From Caldithrix sp. RBG_13_44_9 (GTDB lineage Bacteria > Calditrichota > Calditrichia > RBG-13-44-9): a stretch of 8,649 nt of DNA. Below, piece by piece: positions 1-5,506 of this stretch. The notes beneath the pieces were generated by a model. That model made no database searches and was not told the origin of the DNA. It worked only from the letters and a program-made list of their open reading frames with translations. The position numbers were made by a program, and so were the translations under genes. Numbering within the stretch: position 1 is the first letter of the stretch; each line of letters opens with the position of its first letter. Location: NCBI GenBank assembly GCA_001771055.1, contig MESS01000129.1:10064-18712 (forward strand), given 5' to 3'.

Positions 1-1700
1 ATTTTGATATCATTGAAGAATCCAAGGAACAGCTGAATACCGGTCAGATCATTGCCCTCTATCCCAGCGGCCAGGATCTGCGCAGCATCGGTCTGAGCTC
101 CAGGGGATTCCGCCGCATTATCCTGCAGGCGCTGGAAAAATATCAACATCAGATTCCTGAAAATTTGCCGCAGGAAATGATTGCCAAATATCAGCTTTAT
201 CCCCGGGCGGAAGCCTACCAGAAAGTTCACTTCCCGGAATCAATGGATGAAATCCGGCAGCCTCTGCGGCGCCTTAAGTACGAAGAACTGTTTTATCTGG
301 AACTGCTGATGGCTCTGCGCCATTATCAGCAACGTTCGCCGGTGCAGGGAATCCTTATGAAAACATCCGGTGAGATCATTAAAAAAGTTTTACAAAAGCT
401 GCCTTATCAGCTTACAAACGCCCAGCGTCGCGTCCTGCGGGAGATTTATAATGACCTGAAAAGCGGGCATCCTATGAACCGACTGCTGCAGGGTGACGTC
501 GGTTCGGGCAAAACCCTGGTGGCCCTGGTCACTGCCCTCATTGCCATCGAGAATGGCTATCAGGTGGCGCTGATGGCTCCCACCGAAATTTTAGCCGAAC
601 AGCATTACCTCAACATCCACGATCTGCTTACCGGCATCCCCATCCAATTGCAGTTATTGATCGGTTCACTGAAAAGCCAGCAGAAAATTTCCCTGCACCG
701 GGCATTGCAACAGGGTGATATACCGTTCATTATCGGCACCCACGCCTTGCTGGAAGAAACGGTGGAATTCCAGAAATTAGGTTTAGTGATCATTGATGAG
801 CAGCACCGCTTTGGAGTGCTGCAGCGGGGAGAACTCATTGGCAAAGGCTTGAATCCGCATCTGCTGGTGATGACTGCTACTCCCATCCCCCGCACCCTGG
901 CACTGACCTTATACGGTGACCTGGACAATTCCATCATCGACGAGATGCCGCCCGGCCGGCAGCCTATTGTCACTGCTTGGAGAACTGAAAAAAAATTAAA
1001 AGAGGTTCACCAATTTGTCCGTGAGAAGGTTACTGCCGGTGAACAGGCTTACATCGTCTATCCCCTGGTAGAAGAGTCAGAAAAAATGGATTTGAAGGCG
1101 GCAACTGAGAGTTATGAATACTTGCAGAGTAGTGTCTTTTCTGAATTCCGGATGTCGCTGCTGCACGGGCGGATGAAAGGGGAGGAAAAAGAAGCGGCCA
1201 TGCGCAAATTCAAGTCCGGGCAGATCCAGATCCTGGTAAGCACTTCAGTGATCGAAGTAGGGGTGGATGTGCCCAATTCCACCATCATGCTGATTGAACA
1301 TGCCGAACGGTTTGGATTGAGCCAACTGCACCAGCTGCGAGGACGGGTGGGACGAGGAACGCAAAAATCCTATTGTATCCTGATCACCCCGGAAAATGTC
1401 AACGATATCGCCCGCAGCCGGCTGCAGATGATGGAAAAGACCAGCGATGGATTTATCATTGCCGAGGAAGACATGCGTCTGCGGGGCAGCGGTGAATTCT
1501 TCGGTACCCGTCAGCATGGACTGCCGGATTTAAGATTTGCCAACCTGCTGGAAGACCAGAAAATCATTCAGACCGCCAGAAAAGATGCCTTTGCCGTCAT
1601 CCAGAAAGATCCCCAGTTACGTTTACCGGAACACCAGTTGATCCGGGAATATTTCCAGCGCAATTATGTGGAAAAATTCAAATTGATCCAAATTTCATGA
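1..1700 (+). CDS. recG: ATP-dependent DNA helicase RecG (5' truncated by window edge)
   Basis: RecG is the superfamily 2 helicase that remodels stalled replication forks and Holliday junctions in the cytoplasm. The frame is open from position 3, so 565 residues are visible. RecG is usually about 680-700 residues, so roughly the first 120-130 are missing. The visible start (IIALYPSGQDLRSIGLSSRG) matches the end of the wedge/OB domain. An LTNAQ block follows, then Walker A GDVGSGKT at visible residues 164-171 (492-515), the RecG-type DEQH box at 265-268 (795-806), motif III TATPIPRTLA near 291, motif V EVGVDVPN, and motif VI QLRGRVGRG at 444-452. The C-terminal TRG region (LRGSGEFFGTRQHGLPDL) is intact, and the protein ends at TGA 1698-1700. 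No defect is visible. The TTG at 165 is internal to the frame and is not the start. The identification is very secure. Confidence 0.97.
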   Translation, partial: FDIIEESKEQLNTGQIIALYPSGQDLRSIGLSSRGFRRIILQALEKYQHQIPENLPQEMIAKYQLYPRAEAYQKVHFPESMDEIRQPLRRLKYEELFYLELLMALRHYQQRSPVQGILMKTSGEIIKKVLQKLPYQLTNAQRRVLREIYNDLKSGHPMNRLLQGDVGSGKTLVALVTALIAIENGYQVALMAPTEILAEQHYLNIHDLLTGIPIQLQLLIGSLKSQQKISLHRALQQGDIPFIIGTHALLEETVEFQKLGLVIIDEQHRFGVLQRGELIGKGLNPHLLVMTATPIPRTLALTLYGDLDNSIIDEMPPGRQPIVTAWRTEKKLKEVHQFVREKVTAGEQAYIVYPLVEESEKMDLKAATESYEYLQSSVFSEFRMSLLHGRMKGEEKEAAMRKFKSGQIQILVSTSVIEVGVDVPNSTIMLIEHAERFGLSQLHQLRGRVGRGTQKSYCILITPENVNDIARSRLQMMEKTSDGFIIAEEDMRLRGSGEFFGTRQHGLPDLRFANLLEDQKIIQTARKDAFAVIQKDPQLRLPEHQLIREYFQRNYVEKFKLIQIS

Positions 1701-1710
1701 AATATTGTAC

Positions 1711-1759
1711 GGTGTATGGGATACGGTATATGGTATATGGTATATGGTATATGGTGAAT
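1711..1759. repeat. Heptamer tandem array (GGTATAT)n
   Basis: Seven consecutive 7-bp units start 11 bp after the recG stop codon: GGTGTAT, GGGATAC, four perfect GGTATAT copies (1725-1752) and GGTGAAT. The outer units are degenerate and the centre is perfect, as expected for a slippage-expanded microsatellite. An open frame runs through it but has a low-complexity translation (YGIWYMVYG) and no ribosome site, so I do not call it a gene. The last unit runs directly into the palindromic repeat that follows. Confidence 0.85.
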
Positions 1760-1788
1760 GTAGGGGCGTTCGGCCGAACGCCCGTGTA
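1760..1788. repeat. REP-like palindrome, GTAGGGGCG head (copy 1)
   Basis: The arms GGGCGTTCGG (1764-1773) and CCGAACGCCC (1774-1783) are perfectly complementary, giving a 20-bp palindrome. The flanks GTAG on the left and GTGTA on the right are partly complementary. The head GTAGGGGCG is shared with the palindromes at 5008 and 5353. No T-tract follows on either strand, so it is not a typical intrinsic terminator, although its position after recG could still stabilise the transcript end. Confidence 0.75.
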
Positions 1789-1809
1789 TGGGGGTGGTAT
1801 ATGGTGAAC

Positions 1810-1836
1810 GTAGAGGCGATCGATCCGATTGCCTCG
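1810..1836. repeat. REP-like palindrome, GTAGAGGCG head (copy 2)
   Basis: The arms GAGGCGATCG (1813-1822) and CGATTGCCTC (1826-1835) pair over 10 bp with a single wobble-type mismatch and a 3-nt loop. The head GTAGAGGCG differs by one base from copy 1, 50 bp upstream. It lies 38 bp before the ATG of the SRPBCC gene. Confidence 0.6.
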
Positions 1837-1862
1837 CAACATTTAATTAATGATTATTTTAT

Positions 1863-1867
1863 AAGGA
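1863..1867 (+). promoter_or_regulatory. Ribosome binding site of SRPBCC gene
   Basis: AAGGA lies 6 nt before ATG 1874. This supports that start over the longer overlapping frame beginning at 1705. No convincing promoter is visible between the repeats and this site. Confidence 0.75.
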
Positions 1868-1873
1868 AAAACC

Positions 1874-2317
1874 ATGGAATTAAAATTTCAGGTCAAAGCC
1901 ATCATTGATAAACCCATTCCGGAAGTATTTGCCGGTATTTATGATCCTGATAAATTGAGCCAGTATTTTACCACCGGTGGGGCCAGTGCCCCATTGAATG
2001 AAGGCACAACCGTTACCTGGGATTTTGCAGATTTTCCGGGCGCTTTCCCGGTGGTTGTAAAGAAAATGGTGAGAAATTCCTTAATTGTAATCGAGTGGGA
2101 TTCAAATGAAAAAGGCAGAAAAAATCTAGTTGAATTCAAATTTGGCGATTTAAAGAACGGCCGGACTGAGGTAAGTGTCAGCGAGACAGGCTGGCGGGAA
2201 AATCAAAAATCCCTGGATGCATCCTACCTGAATTGTCAGGGCTGGATGCATATGCTTTGTTCATTAAAAGCTTATCTGGAGTATGGGATTAACCTGAGGA
2301 AAGACTTTTTTAAATAA
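1874..2317 (+). CDS. SRPBCC / AHSA1-like ligand-binding domain protein
   Basis: This is a 147-residue single-domain protein of the activator-of-Hsp90-ATPase-1-like (AHSA1) branch of the SRPBCC/START fold. The opening strand MELKFQVKAIIDKPIPEVFAGIYDPDKL is followed by the typical YFTTGG turn and the GTTVTWDF strand. The alternating strand VVVKKMVRNSLIVIEW comes next. The C-terminal amphipathic helix follows a GW pair (NCQGWMHMLCSLKAYLEYG) that normally closes the hydrophobic cavity. Length is normal for the family, with no signal peptide or membrane segment, so it is cytosolic. Family members bind small hydrophobic ligands or act in toxin and stress responses; substrate and role cannot be read from sequence. 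It follows recG on the same strand but is separated by 173 bp of repeats, so co-transcription is uncertain. Confidence 0.85.
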   Translation: MELKFQVKAIIDKPIPEVFAGIYDPDKLSQYFTTGGASAPLNEGTTVTWDFADFPGAFPVVVKKMVRNSLIVIEWDSNEKGRKNLVEFKFGDLKNGRTEVSVSETGWRENQKSLDASYLNCQGWMHMLCSLKAYLEYGINLRKDFFK

Positions 2318-2342
2318 TATTATTTGGTGTCTTTCGACTAAC

Positions 2343-2502
2343 CTGTTTAATTCACAAAATTATTATTCATTTTTATAACATCAATAAAATTAACCCTTTT
2401 CTTTTGCCCCGGGTTTTCCCAAAGGGATTCCTTGCGGAAAAACCCGGGACAAAAAATAAATTAATACTGACTTGACTTTTAACAATTTTGTGAATTAAGC
2501 AG
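2343..2502. mobile_element. Candidate MITE-like element with 19-bp terminal inverted repeats
   Basis: The ends are CTGTTTAATTCACAAAATT (2343-2361) and the reverse complement of CTGCTTAATTCACAAAATT (2484-2502), matching at 18 of 19 positions. The hexamer GACTAA occurs at 2336-2341, one base outside the left end, and at 2502-2507, across the right end, so ACTAA is a plausible 5-bp target duplication. The interior holds a large hairpin and no coding frame. It is non-autonomous, and no matching transposase is in the window. The structure is seen directly; mobility is inferred. Confidence 0.5.
2402..2454. repeat. Long imperfect hairpin in the centre of the candidate MITE
   Basis: TTTTG (2402-2406) and CCCGGGTTTT (2408-2417) pair with AAAACCCGGG (2439-2448) and CAAAA (2450-2454), with a C/A mismatch between them. 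Further in, CC pairs with GG, and AAGG (2422-2425) pairs with CCTT (2430-2433) around a GATT loop. About 21 base pairs form in all. The stem is preceded by T and followed by A on the plus strand, the wrong polarity for an intrinsic terminator in either direction. Confidence 0.7.
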
Positions 2503-2930
2503 ACTAAATGCCCCTATTCATGATCCATTATTTCATTCCTGGCTTAATTGTAGATCAGCCTTTCCTAAATAGCAACATCGGACTGGAATGAGGGTGCTAC
2601 TCAAATTCAATTACAGAGTGTAAAACAAAAACATGCTATACTATTTTATAAAGGACGAAGATTGATGTTCTGTTTGCCAGAAAGATAGAAAGTCCTTATC
2701 TCTCGCCTTGGGCTACTGAGCTCAATATCCTAAATTACTTTGCTGATCATAGTATTGAAACCATTGCTTCAATTTATATCGGGAACCAGTTCCTGTCACC
2801 TATTTATTTCAAAAACTGTTAATACCGGGTCACTGCGTGGCTGCGAATTTGCCAAGAGTCTGAACCTCAATACCAAATTGTAAACATAGCATCTTAAAAA
2901 TTACATCTACAGCATAGTTTGGATTTTGCT
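2503..2930. other. Gene-free spacer between convergent genes
   Basis: I see no confident gene here. On the plus strand a promoter-like TATACT near 2636 and an AAGGA at 2651 precede a 53-codon frame (2661-2822) that lacks a canonical start codon. On the minus strand a short frame runs between about 2830 and 2930. Neither resembles a family I recognise. An imperfect 20-bp palindrome (ATTGAA arms, 2754-2773) is also present. The stretch may contain relics of a decayed gene. Confidence 0.5.
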
Positions 2931-4481
2931 TTAGAGCGGGATGTTTCCATGTTTTTTCATCGGTAAGGTATCCCTCTTATTTTTCAGCATTTCCAATGCT
3001 TTTATTATTCGGAAGCGGGTTTGTTGAGGTTCGATTACATCGTCCACATAACCTCTTTTAGCTGCAACATAAGGATTGGCAAATTTTTCCTTGTACTTTT
3101 CCTCTAATTCCTGCGCTTTTTTTTCAGGATTATCCGCTTCTGAAATCTGACTGGAGAAGATGATTTCCACCGCACCGCTGGGTCCCATAACCGCTATTTC
3201 CGCGGTAGGCCAGGCATAATTGATATCACCGCGGATATGTTTCGAGCTCATCACACAATACGCCCCGCCATATGCTTTTCTGGTAATAATGGTAATTTTA
3301 GGGACGGTTGCCTCAGCATAGGCATAGAGCAACTTCGCCCCGTTCCGGATGATCCCTGCATGCTCCTGGGCGGTTCCTGGCCAGAATCCCGGGACATCTT
3401 CAAAAGTAATGAGTGGAATATTAAAAGCATCGCAAAACCTTATGAAGCGCGCCCCTTTAACTGAAGCATTGATATCCAACCCCCCTGCCAAGAAATTAGG
3501 CTGATTGGCTACCACACCTGCAGCTCTACCATTCAAGCGGGCAAATCCAACGATCAGGTTGGGGGCCCAGTATTGATGCACCTCTAAAAATTCCCGATTA
3601 TCCACCACCTTAAGAATAATTTCTTTCATATCATAAGGACGGTTTGGATCGTCCGGAATAATAGAGTTGAGTTCAGGATCCCCTCGGTCGACCGGATCAT
3701 CATTCGCTTCCACTGCTGGCGTTTCCATGTTATTCTGGGGAAGGTAACTGAGTAATTTTCGTAAAAGAAGCAGAGCCTGTTCATCATTATCTGCTACAAA
3801 ATGAGCTACCCCGCTTTTTTTATTATGAACCATTGCACCACCTAATTCGTCATTGGAAACGTTCTCTTTGGTGACCGCTTTTACCACTTTAGTCCCGGTA
3901 AGAAACATATAACTGGTGTCTTTTACCATGATTGTAAAGTCAGTCAGGGCTGGTGAGTAAACTGCACCGCCTGCACAGGGCCCGAAAACACCGGATAATT
4001 GGGGGACTACTCCTGAGTATAACACATTACGGAGAAATATATCGGCATAGCCTGCCAGACTGGCAATACCCTCCTGAATTCTCGCGCCGCCAGAATCATT
4101 CAACCCGATGATAGGGGCACCAATCTTGGCAGCCATTTCCATGATTTTGCAGATCTTTTCCGCATAAGCCTCTGATAGTGATCCCCCGAAAACTGTAAAA
4201 TCCTGCGCGAAGACACAGACCAGCCGGCCATTGATCTTTCCATATCCAGTAACAACCCCGTCTCCCGGGATTTTTTTATTTACCATATCGAAATCATTAC
4301 AGCGGTGTTCTTTAAACATATCAAATTCTTCAAAACTCCCTTCATCCAGTAATACCGCTAATCGCTCTCTGGCTGTTAATTTTCCCTGGCTGTGCATTTT
4401 TTCAATTTTTTCGAGCCCTCCTCCCAGACTGGCTTTTTCACGCATTTCCTGTAATTTTTTCAACCTGTTCTTACTATCCAT
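2931..4481 (-). CDS. Acyl-CoA carboxylase carboxyltransferase (beta) subunit, propionyl-CoA carboxylase / methylmalonyl-CoA decarboxylase alpha family
   Basis: This 516-residue biotin-dependent carboxyltransferase moves a carboxyl group between carboxybiotin and an acyl-CoA (propionyl-CoA to methylmalonyl-CoA in the best-known members). The length is typical of PccB, MmdA and AccD5. Two crotonase-like halves are present. The N half has KLTARERL near residue 34 and the oxyanion-hole motif SGGARIQEG at 130-138. The C half has EDVPGFWPGT at 361-370, the second oxyanion motif GGAY at 405-408, and AWPTAEIAVMG. The tail KKHGNIPL is the usual family ending, so the gene is complete. The PccB-typical Asp after GGAY is Cys409 here, and Trp367 replaces the usual Leu in PGFLPGT; both may affect the acyl-CoA site. 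No biotin carboxylase, biotin carrier or decarboxylase membrane subunit gene lies nearby, so propionyl-CoA carboxylase, transcarboxylase and decarboxylase roles remain open. Confidence 0.93.
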   Translation of the reverse strand: MDSKNRLKKLQEMREKASLGGGLEKIEKMHSQGKLTARERLAVLLDEGSFEEFDMFKEHRCNDFDMVNKKIPGDGVVTGYGKINGRLVCVFAQDFTVFGGSLSEAYAEKICKIMEMAAKIGAPIIGLNDSGGARIQEGIASLAGYADIFLRNVLYSGVVPQLSGVFGPCAGGAVYSPALTDFTIMVKDTSYMFLTGTKVVKAVTKENVSNDELGGAMVHNKKSGVAHFVADNDEQALLLLRKLLSYLPQNNMETPAVEANDDPVDRGDPELNSIIPDDPNRPYDMKEIILKVVDNREFLEVHQYWAPNLIVGFARLNGRAAGVVANQPNFLAGGLDINASVKGARFIRFCDAFNIPLITFEDVPGFWPGTAQEHAGIIRNGAKLLYAYAEATVPKITIITRKAYGGAYCVMSSKHIRGDINYAWPTAEIAVMGPSGAVEIIFSSQISEADNPEKKAQELEEKYKEKFANPYVAAKRGYVDDVIEPQQTRFRIIKALEMLKNKRDTLPMKKHGNIPL

Positions 4482-4488
4482 ACCTTCG

Positions 4489-4493
4489 CCTCC
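4489..4493 (-). promoter_or_regulatory. Ribosome binding site of the carboxyltransferase gene
   Basis: GGAGG on the minus strand lies 7 nt before ATG 4479-4481. It is the strongest ribosome site in the window and fixes the start. Confidence 0.85.
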
Positions 4494-4506
4494 AGAATAA
4501 ATTGAT

Positions 4507-4539
4507 TACTTTACTTTTATACAACTTCGTGAAATATAA
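4507..4539 (-). promoter_or_regulatory. Possible promoter/operator region of the carboxyltransferase gene
   Basis: Read on the minus strand, TTCACGAAGTTGTATAAAAG lies 14-33 bp upstream of the GGAGG site and contains TATAAA, a plausible -10 element. No good -35 box stands at 16-18 bp. The segment closely resembles the right end of the element at 2343-2502, sharing ACTTKACTTTTA and ACAAYTTYGTGAA on the plus strand. The function is inferred only from position. Confidence 0.3.
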
Positions 4540-4831
4540 ACGATTAAGAATTTTGATAAAAAGAATTAAAATAAATAGAGAGAACTAGTTAGCAATCTTT
4601 TCTTCTCAATCTTGTTCAGATCCAATTTTCAGGATGGATAACCGGGTAAGGATAGCAAACCGAGAAGTCCCAAAATTATTAACATCAATACCGTTTTAAT
4701 TATTTTTTCATACAAAAATTTGCAGCAGTCACTTTTTTTGGGCTTTTATCCTCCAATACCCAGCTGAGTGGATTGCGCTTTATATATTGACTGATGACAT
4801 TTAATTGGTGATGGTTGTGGATGATATGTTC

Positions 4832-4853
4832 CCCGATTTCCATCGGGACAGGC
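4832..4853. repeat. 22-bp hairpin-forming insertion that breaks the RAYT frame
   Basis: The insertion contains CCCGAT (4832-4837), loop TTCC, and ATCGGG (4842-4847), a perfect 6-bp stem, then ACAGGC. It is absent from the inferred ancestral protein reading, and 22 is not a multiple of 3. Its boundary is ambiguous by 1 bp because a C flanks both sides. The asymmetric tail suggests a partial copy of a larger palindrome with a GTCCCGAT arm. It is unlike the GTAGGGGCG palindromes. Confidence 0.7.
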
Positions 4854-5007
4854 ATAATAATTCCGCTGCCAGGATAAATTAGGAGAACCATTATTCCGAC
4901 ACCAGTGTGTCACCGCTGCCTTGTAGGTACGAATGATGACCGGTAATGATCCTATCACCGGTGAAATCCGCGAATAATATTCGGTTTTTATGAGATGGTT
5001 TTTCCCA

Positions 5008-5041
5008 CTGGTAGGGGCGTTCGATTGAACACCCCTACCAG
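5008..5041. repeat. REP-like palindrome inside the RAYT coding region (copy 3)
   Basis: CTGGTAGGGGCGTTC (5008-5022) pairs with GAACACCCCTACCAG (5027-5041) over 15 positions with one mismatch, which becomes a G-U wobble in the sense RNA, around a 4-nt loop. It is in frame and encodes the variable segment PPGRGVQSNAPTSG (residues 92-105) just after the HUH strand. The GTAGGGGCGTTC head is identical to copy 1 after recG. Confidence 0.8.
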
Positions 5042-5352
5042 GAGGTTCATCAACAAACGTAATGATACCGTGAACATGATTGGGCATAATTATAAATTGA
5101 TCCAATCCCACATGGGGAAAATGATGTGGTATTTTTACCCAGAATTCCTGTGCCATCCTACCTGTAGGAGATAGAAAGATTTTACCATTTACAAATCGTC
5201 CCAGATTACGGGAATGATCATCTACACAAATGGTAACAAAATATCCACCGATAGAAGAATAATCATATCCGGGCAACCGGACGGATCGACGGTGAAAATT
5301 ATTTTGGTTTTGATTCATAAATAATTGATGATTTTTAATGTAAATATTTTAT

Positions 5353-5379
5353 TGTAGGGGCGATCAATTGATCGCTACA
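5353..5379. repeat. REP-like palindrome upstream of the RAYT gene (copy 4)
   Basis: A perfect 14-bp core CGATCAATTGATCG (5361-5374) is flanked by TGTAG (5353-5357) and CTACA (5375-5379), with an unpaired GGG on the left. The head again reads GTAGGGGCG. It lies 35 bp before the RAYT start, the usual location of a RAYT-associated palindrome. Confidence 0.75.
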
Positions 5380-5380
5380 G

Positions 5381-5412
5381 ATTATTTAAATTTATATAAA
5401 TTATATATATTT
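5381..5412. other. 32-bp all-A/T tract with an internal palindrome
   Basis: Every base from 5381 to 5412 is A or T. It contains the perfect 14-bp palindrome AATTTATATAAATT (5389-5402). It sits between the REP-like palindrome at 5353 and the long palindrome at 5447. It could be a promoter or an easily melted region; nothing fixes a function. Confidence 0.5.
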
Positions 5413-5446
5413 GGGATTCACGTTGGGGAATATTTTCATTTCCCGA

Positions 5447-5472
5447 TATGGATTTAATTAATTAAATCCATA
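5447..5472. repeat. Perfect 26-bp AT-rich palindrome
   Basis: The half-site TATGGATTTAATT (5447-5459) is followed without a loop by its exact reverse complement (5460-5472). It lies 35 bp beyond the 3' end of the DUF169 gene. No T-run follows on the minus strand, so it is not a standard terminator. A weaker hairpin (GGGGAAT, then ATTTCCC, 5425-5444) adjoins it. Confidence 0.75.
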
Positions 5473-5506
5473 GAAATATAAAATGACTAAATTTTGCATC
5501 AAAAAA

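Larger units (their letters stand above)
1746..1845. repeat. Two 50-bp-spaced leader plus palindrome units
   Basis: A 23-bp leader of form GGTATATGGTGAAYG then TAGRGGCG occurs at 1746-1768 and again at 1796-1818, with 21 of 23 bases identical and a 50-bp period. In each copy the leader runs into a palindrome. The sequences beyond the palindrome centres differ, so either the units are old duplicates or two related palindromic elements arrived next to the same heptamer repeat. Confidence 0.7.
4700..5318 (-). pseudogene. RAYT / REP-associated tyrosine transposase (Y1 HUH family), frameshifted
   Basis: Y1-family single-strand transposases of this type are thought to mobilise REP palindromes. Residues 15-30 (LPGYDYSSIGGYFVTI) and the HUH motif MPNHVHGII at 78-86 are intact, followed by IIRTYKAAVTHW and WQRNYY (150-155). 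Straight after Tyr155 the frame is lost: frame 1 ends at 4746 with an unrelated tail. The expected continuation, EHIIHNHHQLNVISQYIKRNPLSW-type sequence, is in the next frame and ends at 4700. Removing 22 bp at 4832-4853 joins WQRNYY to EHII exactly as in intact relatives. The Tyr of QYIKRNP (codon 4784-4786), which by alignment is the catalytic tyrosine of the RAYT family, lies after the break, so the encoded 190-residue product should be inactive. There is no clear ribosome site before ATG 5318. A palindrome also lies inside the coding region (5008-5041). Confidence 0.88.

Noticed and set aside
605..973. 122-codon minus-strand frame opposite recG
   Set aside because: It is antisense to the conserved helicase core, with no family resemblance and no ribosome site.
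165..1700. TTG at 165 as the recG start
   Set aside because: Codons 3-164 in the same frame continue the RecG wedge-domain homology, so the gene is cut by the window edge.
1711..1845. CRISPR array
   Set aside because: The repeat units are 7 bp or the period is 50 bp with only two copies, there are no unique spacers of normal size, and no cas gene is present.
1705..1908. 67-codon plus-strand open frame after recG
   Set aside because: It is the translation of the heptamer repeat and palindromes (YGIWYMVYG), has no ribosome site and overlaps the well-supported SRPBCC start.
2402..2454. Intrinsic terminator for the SRPBCC gene
   Set aside because: The stem is strong, but an A-rich run follows on the plus strand and the minus strand also lacks a U-tract downstream. 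Its central position between inverted ends fits a mobile element better.
4522..4548. Inverted-repeat operator CTTCGTGAAATATAAACG
   Set aside because: Only TCGT and ACGA match across the centre; this is too weak to call an operator.
4602..4667. CTTCTC / GAGAAG inverted repeat in the spacer between carboxyltransferase and RAYT
   Set aside because: Six-bp arms 54 bp apart are expected by chance.
4700..4891. Separate 63-codon gene on the minus strand
   Set aside because: Its C-terminal part is the displaced end of the RAYT protein (EHIIHNHHQ to NPLSW); it has no independent start signal.
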